Assembly: GCA_934234275.1 (NCBI GenBank) | Contig: CAKQHU010000008.1 | Location: 1-22,521, forward strand | Direction of reading: 5' to 3' | Source: an uncultured Phascolarctobacterium sp. | GTDB lineage: Bacteria > Bacillota > Negativicutes > Acidaminococcales > Acidaminococcaceae | Length of the DNA: 22,521 nt | Part shown: positions 1 to 8,002 of the stretch, piece by piece | How positions within the stretch are numbered: the stretch's first letter is position 1 | Layout: every line of letters starts with the position of its first letter | Translations under genes and position numbers: made by a program | Notes under the pieces: model-generated | The model's database searches: none | What the model saw: only the letters and a program-made list of their open reading frames with translations | What the model was told of the DNA's origin: nothing

Positions 1-857
<857 letters not shown>

Positions 858-889
858 GCAATTTCCTCCTACCTGTTTTAAAAGGGGTG

Positions 890-1450
890 TTAACGTTTTT
901 CTATCGTAACTTTTTTAATGATTACAGGCTCCAACGGTTTATCATTGGAATCTGTTGCTGTTTTGCCGATTTTATAAACAACATCCATGCCCTTGCTTAC
1001 CTTGCCGAAAACAGCGTGCTTGCCGTCAAGCCATTTGCATTCACGCAGGGTGATAAAGAACTGGCTGCCGCCGGTATTCGGTCCGCGGTTGGCCATGGAA
1101 ATTACACCGGGGCCGTCATGCAGCAGCTTACTGCTGAATTCATCCTTAATAGTGTAGCCGGGACCACCGGTACCGTTGCCGGCAGGGTCACCGCCCTGAA
1201 TCATAAAGTTATCGATTACACGGTGAAAAACAAGACCGTTATAAAAGCCCTTTTCCGCCAGTGTAATAAAATTCTTCGACGTTTCCGGTGCATAATCTGT
1301 TGCCAGCTTCACCTCAAAATCGCCCATGCTCGTGTTGAAGACAGCCGTCGCAGGCTCAGCCTTCGGTGCCTGCTCCTGCTTTTCCTGACCGCAGGCTGTA
1401 AGTCCCAACGCACACACCAGCATCAGGCAGATTATTAACAATTTCTTCAT
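890..1450 (-). CDS. Cyclophilin-type peptidyl-prolyl cis-trans isomerase, predicted lipoprotein
   Basis: This 186-residue protein catalyses cis-trans isomerisation of peptide bonds before proline, probably at the outer face of the cytoplasmic membrane. It begins with a lipoprotein signal: MKK, a hydrophobic stretch (4-16) and lipobox LTAC with Cys20 as the lipidated residue. A short charged linker follows, then the cyclophilin core. Core landmarks are [15 protein letters not shown] (75-89), [20 protein letters not shown] (115-134) and [11 protein letters not shown] (141-151), including the catalytic-type Arg77. The start at 1450 is chosen because GGAGG lies 7 bases upstream; a start 15 bases earlier would overlap that site. 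The gene follows the hydrolase gene but has its own promoter-like sequence, and phoH lies downstream. Lipid-anchored foldases usually assist folding of exported proteins, which is the likely job here (inference). Confidence 0.95.
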   Translation of the reverse strand: MKKLLIICLMLVCALGLTACGQEKQEQAPKAEPATAVFNTSMGDFEVKLATDYAPETSKNFITLAEKGFYNGLVFHRVIDNFMIQGGDPAGNGTGGPGYTIKDEFSSKLLHDGPGVISMANRGPNTGGSQFFITLRECKWLDGKHAVFGKVSKGMDVVYKIGKTATDSNDKPLEPVIIKKVTIEKR

Positions 1451-1491
1451 GCTCTTTCCTCCCATAGAAAAGGATATAATTCCTCAAGTAT

Positions 1492-1521
1492 ATTATACAA
1501 CTAACAAGCGCCGCATTTCAA
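1492..1521 (-). promoter_or_regulatory. Candidate promoter for the cyclophilin-phoH pair
   Basis: On the minus strand a TTGAAA -35 box (1516-1521) is separated by 18 bases from a perfect TATAAT -10 box (1492-1497). It overlaps the 3' end of the hydrolase gene and leaves a leader of about 35 bases before the cyclophilin start at 1450. Both boxes are close to the sigma-A consensus. No terminator is visible between the hydrolase and this promoter, so readthrough from upstream is also likely. Confidence 0.6.
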
Positions 1522-2253
1522 GCGTTTGCCTAGCCAATCGCTCAGCAGCGCGCCTGCTTCGTCACTGTATTCCGTAAAGCTGTGGTCACCGCCTGCAAAG
1601 ATATGCAGCTCCGCCGCCTCGCCGATGGCTGCAGCGTTGCGCTGCGCCTGCTCTGCCAGCACCACCTCATCCGCACTGCAGTGCATTAATAGTACAGGCA
1701 AAGGCTGTGCTTTTTGCAGCAATGCAGGCAAATCGTATTGGTCAAAGTCCGTCAGGAAATCCGGTGTCAAATCGCATTCACCGCGCTCATCATTAAAGTG
1801 CAGCGTTTCGCCGCTATCCAGACGACGATATTCGTCATCCGTCATCACATAGCGAAAGGTAAAGCGCAGATTATTCGGCGTTGCCCACAGAATCAGGCCG
1901 GCAAGAGCGCCGTCCTGCGCCGCAGTGATAATGGAAGCAGCACCGCCAAGGCTGCGTCCCAAAAGGAACAGCCTGCAACCGGGCTGTCTGCGGCGTACCT
2001 CTGCCAGTACGGCGCGCAGCTCCTCCACCTGACGCGAAATTATCTGCGTACCCGTAAAGTTAAAGCGCACTACAGCAGCGTGTGCAGCAGCCTGCTGCGC
2101 CACGCCTGCAGCACGTCCGCCGCTGTCACGGCTGCCACGGAAGCCGTGCGCCATAACAAGAACTGCATTATTGTCACTGCGGTTAGGCTCAACAAGACAT
2201 TCAATATCACCTAAAGGTCCCTTAAAAGTAAATGTATCCTTAAGCATCTTCAC
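1501..2253 (-). CDS. Alpha/beta hydrolase, serine hydrolase family
   Basis: A 250-residue cytoplasmic alpha/beta hydrolase without a signal peptide. The oxyanion-side motif MAHGFRGSRDSGG is at 34-46, and the nucleophile elbow GRSLGG puts Ser101 at the turn. Asp195 (HCSADEVV) and His224 (GGDHSF) complete a plausible catalytic triad. Members of this group are carboxylesterase or thioesterase-like enzymes; the substrate cannot be read from sequence. The start is either GTG at 2253, overlapping the pgeF stop as GTGA, or ATG at 2247; neither has a strong ribosome site, so translational coupling to pgeF is likely. The gene is co-directional with pgeF and probably in one transcript with it. The family is secure; the physiological role is unknown. 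Confidence 0.9.
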   Translation of the reverse strand: MKMLKDTFTFKGPLGDIECLVEPNRSDNNAVLVMAHGFRGSRDSGGRAAGVAQQAAAHAAVVRFNFTGTQIISRQVEELRAVLAEVRRRQPGCRLFLLGRSLGGAASIITAAQDGALAGLILWATPNNLRFTFRYVMTDDEYRRLDSGETLHFNDERGECDLTPDFLTDFDQYDLPALLQKAQPLPVLLMHCSADEVVLAEQAQRNAAAIGEAAELHIFAGGDHSFTEYSDEAGALLSDWLGKRLKCGAC

Positions 2254-3128
2254 TCACTCTTTTCGTATTTTTTAGCGTTACAAGAAGCATTTCTTCCGTA
2301 CTTACGCATTTTCCCTGCTGACATTCTGTACAGGCACACGCCCATTCGACCTGTTTTTCCTTGCTCTGCACGGTAGGAGCAGAACATTTCATGGTTATGC
2401 TCCGTGCAGACACCGGCAGTAAGGATGTTTGCCGCCTTTAATCCTGCGTCCAGCAGTACCTGACGGTTATATCCCCACAAATCCAGCAGATACTTGCCGG
2501 GCTTTTCTGCTCGTGGCGCAAAGAACTGCTCGTAGCCTGCAGCCTTACTGCGCACAAAATCGTCCACCTCATAGCAACATTGGCCGATAGACGGACCAAT
2601 CGCCGCAATGATATCTGCGGGACGGGAGCCGAAGGCTTGCTGCATAGCTTCCACAGTTTTGCGCCCTATCTGAGCCACCGTACCGCGCCAGCCTGCGTGC
2701 GCCACAGCGCACACGCCTTGGCGCTCGTCGGCAAAAAGCAACGGCACGCAGTCTGCGAAGAACAGCAGCAGCGGCACGTTTGCCAAATTTGTAACCAGTG
2801 CATCCGTATCCTTAATTGTATCGGCAAGTGCAGTCGCACCGGCGCCGACCAAGGCTTCATCTACCACCGCAACATTGCTGCCATGCACCTGCTCGCAGGT
2901 AGTAAATTTCGACGCATCCAGGCCTAAAGCCTGTGCAAACAAGCGACGGTTCTGCAATACCAGCTCTGCATCGTCACCCACATGCAAAGCCAAGTTCAAA
3001 GTACCCGGCACCAGAGAGCTTTCACCATGCAGACGGCAGCTGCAGGCATTGCCGAAGCCCGCTTGTGCCAAACGAGGGAACATTCCCCACCAGATATTAT
3101 TTTTTTGCGTAATGATAAAATCCTGCAT
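2250..3128 (-). CDS. pgeF: Multicopper polyphenol oxidase / peptidoglycan editing factor, YfiH family
   Basis: The protein has 292 residues and carries the YfiH (PgeF) signature. This includes the EQVHGSNV histidine motif, the ADCVPLLF and AVAHAGWRG motifs with the metal-binding Cys and His, AAIGPSIGQCCYEV, and a C-terminal CTEHNHEMFCSYR. In E. coli the homologue removes wrongly incorporated L-serine from UDP-MurNAc; other family members have purine nucleoside or laccase-like activities, so the substrate is uncertain. The start is set at 3128, where AGGAG lies 8 bases upstream. A frame reaching back to 3197 would run through the terminator hairpin at 3152-3175 and is rejected. A location just behind the dcw operon agrees with a peptidoglycan quality-control role, and in many Firmicutes yfiH also lies near ftsZ. 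Confidence 0.93.
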   Translation of the reverse strand: MQDFIITQKNNIWWGMFPRLAQAGFGNACSCRLHGESSLVPGTLNLALHVGDDAELVLQNRRLFAQALGLDASKFTTCEQVHGSNVAVVDEALVGAGATALADTIKDTDALVTNLANVPLLLFFADCVPLLFADERQGVCAVAHAGWRGTVAQIGRKTVEAMQQAFGSRPADIIAAIGPSIGQCCYEVDDFVRSKAAGYEQFFAPRAEKPGKYLLDLWGYNRQVLLDAGLKAANILTAGVCTEHNHEMFCSYRAEQGKTGRMGVCLYRMSAGKMRKYGRNASCNAKKYEKSE

Positions 3129-3151
3129 CCAAACCGCTCCTCTCTTATACC

Positions 3152-3175
3152 AAAAGAGACGGCTAATGCCGTCTC
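3152..3175 (-). terminator. Rho-independent terminator ending the ftsZ-nrdR transcript
   Basis: A perfect 8-bp stem (GAGACGGC at 3156-3163 with GCCGTCTC at 3168-3175) has a 4-base loop. On the minus strand it is followed by TTTT. It lies 34 bases beyond the stop of the small exported protein gene and just ahead of pgeF, so it closes the ftsZ - nrdR - exported-protein unit. Confidence 0.8.
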
Positions 3176-3208
3176 CCTTTGCAAGTGCCTGCGGCACCTT
3201 TTTGCTAT

Positions 3209-3460
3209 TTACTTTTGATATGCTGCCACACCCTCGGGTATATCCAGCACTACGGTGATAATCACCGTGCTATCGGTAGCCTTAGCCGCTGTGTCCATAA
3301 ACACAACCTTGGCACCATTATCCAGATAATAATTAACTTCTTTCACAGCTCCGTTATTGTTATTGGAAAACGTAAAGAGTCTTTCCTTAGCCAGCGCAGA
3401 GCCGCTGAAGCCTGCAACCAGCATAAGAGCCGTTAAAGTAAGCAGTAAATACTTTTTCAT
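3209..3460 (-). CDS. Small exported protein of unknown function
   Basis: An 83-residue protein with a clear Sec signal peptide: MKK, a hydrophobic core (4-18) and SALA before a predicted cleavage after Ala24. The mature part is only about 59 residues. It has a run of four asparagines (33-36) followed by a mixed beta-like stretch (VNYYLDNGAKVVFMD, STVIITVVLDI). No cysteines or known motifs are seen. The ATG at 3460 is preferred over a GTG 9 bases upstream because GAGG lies 8 bases before the ATG. The gene sits 11 bases behind nrdR and is followed directly by the terminator at 3152-3175, so it is probably the last gene of the ftsZ-nrdR transcript. I do not recognise the family. The signal peptide and good ribosome site support a real gene. 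Confidence 0.75.
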   Translation of the reverse strand: MKKYLLLTLTALMLVAGFSGSALAKERLFTFSNNNNGAVKEVNYYLDNGAKVVFMDTAAKATDSTVIITVVLDIPEGVAAYQK

Positions 3461-3471
3461 ATTCCGCACCT

Positions 3472-3939
3472 CTATTTTGCGTCTTTAGATTTTTGCATAA
3501 TACGTTCCAGCTCCTGCATAAAATTGCGCACGTCGGCAAACTGACGATATACGGAAGCAAAGCGTACATAAGCAATCTGATCTGTCTGCTCCAGATACTT
3601 CATAACCAGCTCACCGATCTGGGCGCTGGGAATTTCCGCATCCGCACTCATCCGCAGCTCACGCTCGATGCTGTCGGCAATCTCTTTAATCTTTTCATAA
3701 GGAACCGGGCGTTTTTCGCAAGCCTTCAAAAGACCTGCCAGCAGCTTTTTACCGTCAAAAAGCTCGCGACGGCCATCCTTCTTGCTGACAACAAGCGGAG
3801 TTTCCTCATATTTTTCATATGTAGTAAAGCGTTTGCCGCAATTAGGGCATTCACGTCTGCGACGGATAGAACAGCCTTCCTCTACAGCACGGCTGTCGAT
3901 AACACGGCTGTCTCGGTGGGAGCAAAACGGGCACTTCAT
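3472..3939 (-). CDS. nrdR: Transcriptional repressor NrdR of ribonucleotide reductase genes
   Basis: This 155-residue protein matches NrdR at full length. An N-terminal zinc ribbon is formed by Cys3/Cys6 (CPFC) and Cys31/Cys34 (CPNC). The characteristic RRRRECPNCGKRFTTYE stretch follows, and then an ATP-cone domain from about residue 46 (PLVVSKKDGRRELFDGKKLL). NrdR senses ATP/dATP through the cone and represses nrd operons at paired NrdR boxes. No nrd gene and no obvious NrdR-box pair is seen in this window. It lies 19 bases downstream of ftsZ and is probably co-transcribed with it, which would tie a dNTP-supply regulator to the division operon. Confidence 0.97.
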   Translation of the reverse strand: MKCPFCSHRDSRVIDSRAVEEGCSIRRRRECPNCGKRFTTYEKYEETPLVVSKKDGRRELFDGKKLLAGLLKACEKRPVPYEKIKEIADSIERELRMSADAEIPSAQIGELVMKYLEQTDQIAYVRFASVYRQFADVRNFMQELERIMQKSKDAK

Positions 3940-3958
3940 ATTACTGCCTTCCTTTCAA

Positions 3959-5029
3959 TCAGTGACGCAGCCATGGCGGAATTTCATTCGGATCGGAGAA
4001 ATTCTTGATAACACCGCTACTGTTGCGGTTGATAGATGCCGGACCGCCAACTGTATTTTTGGTAACAGGAGATTTTTTCTCAAAACCTGTTGCGATAACC
4101 GTAACACGGATTTCGTCATTGAGGCTTTCATCAATAACAGCGCCGAAGATAACCACTGCATTGGGATCAGCTGCTTCATTGACAATATTGGCAGCTTCGT
4201 TAACGTCAAACAGGGACAGCTCCTTGCCACCGATAACGTTAATCAGTACACCGCGAGCACCATCGATAGATGCTTCCAGCAGCGGGCTCTTGATAGCAGC
4301 TTCGGCTGCAGCCTTGCCGCCGCCTTCGCCCTTAGCGGTACCAACGCCCATCAGAGCGCTGCCTGCATTGGACATAACAGTCTTGACATCGGCGAAGTCA
4401 ACGTTAATCAGACCGGGAACAGCAATCAGGTTGGAAATACCCTGAACGCCTTGGCGCAATACGTCATCGGCCTTTTTGAATGCTTCCAACATGGAAGTAC
4501 GTTTTTCGATAATCTGCAACAAACGGTCGTTAGGAATAGTTACCAGGGTATCAACCTTTTCCTTCAGGTTGACAATGCCTGCCTCAGCCTGCTTCATACG
4601 GCGAGGACCTTCAAAGCCAAAGGGTTTGGTTACAACGCCGACAGTCAGCGCACCGATTTCTTTGGCACATTCCGCAACAACGTGTGCAGCACCGGTACCG
4701 GTACCGCCGCCCATACCTGCGGTAACAAATACCATATCTGCACCCTTCAGGGACTCCAGAATCTGGTCACGGGATTCTTCGGCAGCTTTTTCGCCGATTT
4801 CGGGATTTGCGCCTGCACCCAGACCTTTAGTCAGCTTTTCGCCGATTTGGATGCGTTTTTCTGCTTTGGAAAGCATCAAGCACTGCTTATCGCAGTTCAC
4901 TGCAATGAATTCTACGCCGCTTACGCCGGCGTCAATCATACGGTTTACGGCGTTATTGCCGCCACCGCCTACACCAATTACTTTAATATTGGCCAACGGT
5001 TCAAAGGTTGTCTCTACGTCATCAAACAT
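3959..5029 (-). CDS. ftsZ: Cell division GTPase FtsZ
   Basis: FtsZ is the tubulin homologue that polymerises into the division ring at mid-cell. The 356-residue protein is of normal length. It has the N-terminal [15 protein letters not shown] loop (17-31), the tubulin signature GGGTGTGAA at 107-115, and the T7 catalytic loop NVDFADV at 209-215, which completes the GTPase site of the neighbouring subunit. A short variable linker follows. The C-terminal partner-binding peptide is intact ([10 protein letters not shown] near the end); this peptide usually binds FtsA, ZapA-like proteins or SepF. AAGGGGG lies 9 bases before the ATG. FtsA is not encoded upstream as it usually is, so another membrane anchor such as SepF may serve (inference). 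A promoter sits immediately upstream and nrdR follows. Confidence 0.98.
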   Translation of the reverse strand: MFDDVETTFEPLANIKVIGVGGGGNNAVNRMIDAGVSGVEFIAVNCDKQCLMLSKAEKRIQIGEKLTKGLGAGANPEIGEKAAEESRDQILESLKGADMVFVTAGMGGGTGTGAAHVVAECAKEIGALTVGVVTKPFGFEGPRRMKQAEAGIVNLKEKVDTLVTIPNDRLLQIIEKRTSMLEAFKKADDVLRQGVQGISNLIAVPGLINVDFADVKTVMSNAGSALMGVGTAKGEGGGKAAAEAAIKSPLLEASIDGARGVLINVIGGKELSLFDVNEAANIVNEAADPNAVVIFGAVIDESLNDEIRVTVIATGFEKKSPVTKNTVGGPASINRNSSGVIKNFSDPNEIPPWLRH

Positions 5030-5061
5030 ATTCTACGTCCCCCTTAGCTTTGGGTAGCTTA

Positions 5062-5092
5062 TTTATAAAAAAATCATTTTTATATTGTTCAA
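5062..5092 (-). promoter_or_regulatory. Candidate ftsZ promoter
   Basis: On the minus strand a TTGAAC -35 box (5087-5092) and a TATAAA -10 box (5062-5067) are spaced 19 bases apart, which is slightly long. Transcription would begin about 25 bases before the ftsZ start. The AT-rich flanks support promoter activity; the wide spacer lowers confidence. Confidence 0.45.
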
Positions 5093-5097
5093 CACGA

Positions 5098-5155
5098 AAG
5101 TGCTATTTTCCTGCTTATTGATGAATTTTTTTCTTCATCTTCCTGCAGGACACTT
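5098..5155 (-). repeat. Nested imperfect inverted repeat between the small basic protein gene and ftsZ
   Basis: Three consecutive pairs of arms are nested: AAGTG (5098-5102) with CACTT (5151-5155), CCTGC (5110-5114) with GCAGG (5145-5149), and GATGAA (5120-5125) with TTCATC (5134-5139). The loop is 8 bases. No T-run follows on the minus strand, so it is not a classic terminator. It could be a weak terminator or processing site ahead of the ftsZ promoter, or a protein-binding dyad. Confidence 0.5.
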
Positions 5156-5486
5156 ATTTGCCCATATAAAGGCGACGGATAATTCCCAGATTCTGGAAAA
5201 TACGCATACCGAAAATCAGTACCGCTACCAGATATAAATCGATACCGATAAGATTACCTGCATAGCACAAAAAGGCAGCCAGAATACCATTGATAAAGAA
5301 TCCGGAAATGAATACCTGAGTATCATAATTGCCTTCAAGTGAAGCACGTACACCACCCAGCACTGCATCCATACCTGCCATAACAGCTACGGCAAGCAGA
5401 CGTGCGTATTCAGGCGGCACTCTGAAAGGACAGTAAACACCGAGTATAAGGCCAAGCACAAGGCCGGCAAATGCAAATCCTATCAT
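5154..5486 (-). CDS. sbp: Small basic membrane protein, DUF1290 (Sbp-like)
   Basis: A 110-residue hydrophobic protein with about four membrane-spanning stretches (near 2-18, 30-46, 58-78 and 82-96) and a positively charged C-terminus (RRLYMGK). Sequence and context match DUF1290, the small basic protein that lies between the DUF881 genes and ftsA/ftsZ in Bacillus and many Firmicutes. Its molecular role is unknown. Its start overlaps the end of the DUF881 gene by 4 bases (ATGA), indicating translational coupling. Its stop lies within the right arm of the dyad at 5098-5155. Confidence 0.88.
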   Translation of the reverse strand: MIGFAFAGLVLGLILGVYCPFRVPPEYARLLAVAVMAGMDAVLGGVRASLEGNYDTQVFISGFFINGILAAFLCYAGNLIGIDLYLVAVLIFGMRIFQNLGIIRRLYMGK

Positions 5487-6181
5487 TTCGCTGCCTCCTT
5501 GCTTTCCACTGTCTTAGCGTATTCAAAGCTGCGCGGTGCCTTAAGCGCCGGAATATGCAGCTTTTCAACAGTCTTGATTTTTACCTGAATGCCCCAGAAC
5601 TCAAAGGTTTCTACAACACCGCCACGCAGACGCAGGGCACTGCTCAGAGTTTTAGGAGCGCCGATAGCCTTGATTACATAAGGCGGAGCGCTGCGGACAT
5701 TGTTTACCGAAATAGTAGGTCCTGCACAACGAATCTCGCTCATAGCCACAATGCGCTGATCGTTGACAGAAATTGCTTCCGCACCGGCAGCGCGCAGCTC
5801 GTTGAGCACACGCAGCAAATCTTCATCATGAATAATGTACAAATTAGGATTTTCACCGGACTTTTTGGCAATATTGCTGTCATCCAGCAAAATCTCAATG
5901 CCTTCGCCCTCTACGTCAGTCGTGCCTGCCATCAGCTTCATACGGTCATCAGCAGGATCCTTGCCAGCACCTGCACGCAAGGTTTCCAGCTCCGTCAACA
6001 GCTGCTTGTTCTCGGCTTCCATAATCTTCAGGCGTTCCGACAAATCCTCTACGCGGTCCATACGTACATTGCGCTGAAGCTCTGTAGTTTTATACTGTAC
6101 CGAAAGCATAAATCCCAACACCATGAATACCACGGCAATCAACAGCTTGCCCTTTAAATCCATAGTAAAAATTTCTTTCAT
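5483..6181 (-). CDS. DUF881 family division-cluster protein (YlxW/YlxX-like)
   Basis: A 232-residue membrane-anchored protein: one N-terminal transmembrane segment (about 11-29), a predicted coiled coil (about 43-70, heptad-like, rich in Leu and Glu), then a globular DUF881 domain (about 85-215) with GIEILLDDS and GAEAISVNDQRI. Related YlxW and YlxX proteins are encoded at the same place in the B. subtilis dcw cluster; their function is not defined, though genomic position suggests involvement in cell envelope or division. Start at 6181 is supported by GAGGGTGAG just upstream. It overlaps the small basic protein gene by 4 bases. Only one DUF881 gene is present here; B. subtilis has two. Confidence 0.9.
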   Translation of the reverse strand: MKEIFTMDLKGKLLIAVVFMVLGFMLSVQYKTTELQRNVRMDRVEDLSERLKIMEAENKQLLTELETLRAGAGKDPADDRMKLMAGTTDVEGEGIEILLDDSNIAKKSGENPNLYIIHDEDLLRVLNELRAAGAEAISVNDQRIVAMSEIRCAGPTISVNNVRSAPPYVIKAIGAPKTLSSALRLRGGVVETFEFWGIQVKIKTVEKLHIPALKAPRSFEYAKTVESKEAAK

Positions 6182-6203
6182 TATCTCACCCTCACTGTGA
6201 CAT

Positions 6204-6226
6204 CAGCTGCAATGACTTTGCAGCTG
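6204..6226 (-). repeat. Perfect 9-bp hairpin in the ftsQ-DUF881 gap
   Basis: CAGCTGCAA (6204-6212) and TTGCAGCTG (6218-6226) form a perfect 9-bp stem with a 5-base loop. It occupies most of the 63-base gap between ftsQ and the DUF881 gene. No T-run follows in either direction, so it is more likely an mRNA stability or processing hairpin, or a protein site, than a terminator. Confidence 0.55.
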
Positions 6227-6244
6227 TAACAAGTTAACAGCAAT

Positions 6245-7021
6245 TTATTTTGGCAAAAGCTTGATATATGGCTTACCGAAGGTCAAATCAATATATTCAG
6301 CCTTAATATTTTTATCTTTAATCTCGTTGAACACAGTCATAAACACAGAAGCCTTCTGTGATACCTCCTGTACCCTGCCCAAACGCACCGGAAAGCTGCC
6401 GCTCAGCTGCAGCTTGACATCCTGCTTATCATCAACGGCAATTTCACCGATACGCTGCAGTGCTTCCGGCGTCAGCTGCTGCAAAAATTGCAGAATCTGC
6501 AGCACACCCGTATTGGCAACCTTATCTCCCAGATAAAGATTACCGCACTTTATTCCGGCCAGCACAGGGGCCTTGGCATCCGGAATAGTAGTCGTCACAC
6601 TAAGAACAACACCGTTATAATCCACCTTCAGATAGCTGTGATAGGAATTGGCAACATAAAGCGCCGGCTGCCGTTCCTCTACGCTCACCTGCAAGGTTGC
6701 CGGAAAGCGGTAAGCCACCTCTGCATTCTTAAAGCGGACATCATGCAGCAAAGCATCACGCAGACGGCCGGAGCTGGCATTGAAAAGATTCAACGGTCCC
6801 TGCCCGCAGCCTGCAAGCGAGATAACCTCTGCCTCCATCAGCTGACTGCTTCCGTGAATGCTGACATTGCCAAAGGCAAATGCAGGATTATGCACATAGC
6901 GCCAGGCATATGTACATGTTACAGCAAGTACAGCCGTAGATACCAATAGGCGCACCAGGTGCCAGAATTTCCGGCGTCTGCGTCTGCGCAGTTGTTCGCG
7001 TATAGTCTGCGATGAATCCAT
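6245..7021 (-). CDS. ftsQ: Cell division protein FtsQ/DivIB with POTRA domain
   Basis: A 258-residue bitopic membrane protein. It has a basic cytoplasmic tail (RRRRRR at 12-18), one membrane helix (about 22-40), then an extracytoplasmic POTRA domain beginning with FGNVSIHGSSQLMEAEVI (50-67), and the FtsQ/DivIB beta domain with VSVEERQPALYV. FtsQ/DivIB joins FtsL and FtsB/DivIC to control septal peptidoglycan synthesis by FtsW and its partner PBP. Placed directly after ddl, as in E. coli, and before DUF881, as in Firmicutes. The gap to ddl is 33 bases, so co-transcription is expected. Confidence 0.93.
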   Translation of the reverse strand: MDSSQTIREQLRRRRRRKFWHLVRLLVSTAVLAVTCTYAWRYVHNPAFAFGNVSIHGSSQLMEAEVISLAGCGQGPLNLFNASSGRLRDALLHDVRFKNAEVAYRFPATLQVSVEERQPALYVANSYHSYLKVDYNGVVLSVTTTIPDAKAPVLAGIKCGNLYLGDKVANTGVLQILQFLQQLTPEALQRIGEIAVDDKQDVKLQLSGSFPVRLGRVQEVSQKASVFMTVFNEIKDKNIKAEYIDLTFGKPYIKLLPK

Positions 7022-7054
7022 GCTGCACCTCCTTTGGCTCCTTGTAAAACGTTT

Positions 7055-8002
7055 TTATTTAGCGCTCAGTAAAATTTTCTCGCAGAGCTCCGGGAAGCTG
7101 ATGCCTACAGCAGCAGCAGCCTTCGGAACCAGGCTGGTTGCCGTCATGCCGGGAACAGTATTTGCTTCCAGTACATAAGCAACACCATCCTCATCACCCA
7201 GCATAGCATCTACACGCGCTACACCGGAAAGGCCCAGCAGCTTGTAGGTTTCTACGGCAATTTTTTGGATATAAGCAGTAGTTTTCTCATCAAACGGTGC
7301 CGGGCAGTGGTAATCCGTAGCACCTTTGGTGTATTTGGAATGGAAGTCGTAGGCTCCGGAATGCGGTGCAATCCAGATAACAGGCAGCGGTTTGGGCTCG
7401 CCGTTCTCTTCCATAATAGAAATTGTCAGCTCTTTGCCCTTGATGCACTTTTCTGCCAACACATTTTCGGAATACTTGAAGGCTTCCTCCAGTGCAGGCA
7501 CAACCTCTTGTGCAGTCTTGGGAATTACCACGCCGATGCTGGAGCCCTGAGTTGCTGCCTTAATAACTACGGGCAGACCGAACTCGGAAATAATTTTGTC
7601 TGCCAATTCAGCCAAATCACCTGCATCACGCTTGTTGATAATCATGCAGGGTGCGGTAGGAATGCCTGCAGACTGCAGATAACGCTTTGTAGCAGATTTA
7701 TCCATAGAAACAGCGCTTGCCAGTACGCCGCAGCCGGTATAAGGAATACCTGCTGCCTCCAGAATGCTCTGCAAACGGCCATCCTCACCGTACATACCAT
7801 GAACGGCGTTAAATACTACCCTAGCGTTCATATCACGCAGCTCGTTAATCAGATTAGACGGATTCAGCTCAACTTCCTTGGCATTATAGCCCTTTTCGCG
7901 CAGTGCGTTGGCAATAGCGCCGCCGGTAACACGCGAAATCTCGGCCTCAGAGGAAGGCCCGCCTAAAACAACAGCAACAACATCCTGCTTATTAATCTGC
8001 AT
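7055..8002 (-). CDS. ddl: D-alanine--D-alanine ligase
   Basis: This ATP-grasp enzyme joins two D-alanines into the dipeptide that MurF adds to the peptidoglycan precursor. The 315-residue protein has the N-terminal GGPSSEAEIS motif (14-23, including the substrate-binding Glu) and the ATP-grasp glycine-rich stretch GSSIGV. It also has ARVDAML and the C-terminal LEANTVPGMTATS with the metal-binding Glu/Asn pair. The start ATG lies inside the last codons of murC (11-base overlap), so the two are translationally coupled. It sits in a wholly peptidoglycan-synthetic neighbourhood. I did not try to separate D-Ala-D-Ala from D-Ala-D-Lac specificity in detail. Confidence 0.96.
   Translation of the reverse strand: MQINKQDVVAVVLGGPSSEAEISRVTGGAIANALREKGYNAKEVELNPSNLINELRDMNARVVFNAVHGMYGEDGRLQSILEAAGIPYTGCGVLASAVSMDKSATKRYLQSAGIPTAPCMIINKRDAGDLAELADKIISEFGLPVVIKAATQGSSIGVVIPKTAQEVVPALEEAFKYSENVLAEKCIKGKELTISIMEENGEPKPLPVIWIAPHSGAYDFHSKYTKGATDYHCPAPFDEKTTAYIQKIAVETYKLLGLSGVARVDAMLGDEDGVAYVLEANTVPGMTATSLVPKAAAAVGISFPELCEKILLSAK

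Noticed and set aside
3129..3197. A longer PgeF N-terminus beginning at 3197
   Set aside because: It would translate through the terminator hairpin at 3152-3175, and the start at 3128 has a ribosome site.
3782..5047. A 421-codon plus-strand open frame opposite nrdR and ftsZ
   Set aside because: It lies antisense to two certain genes, has no family features and arises from their codon bias.
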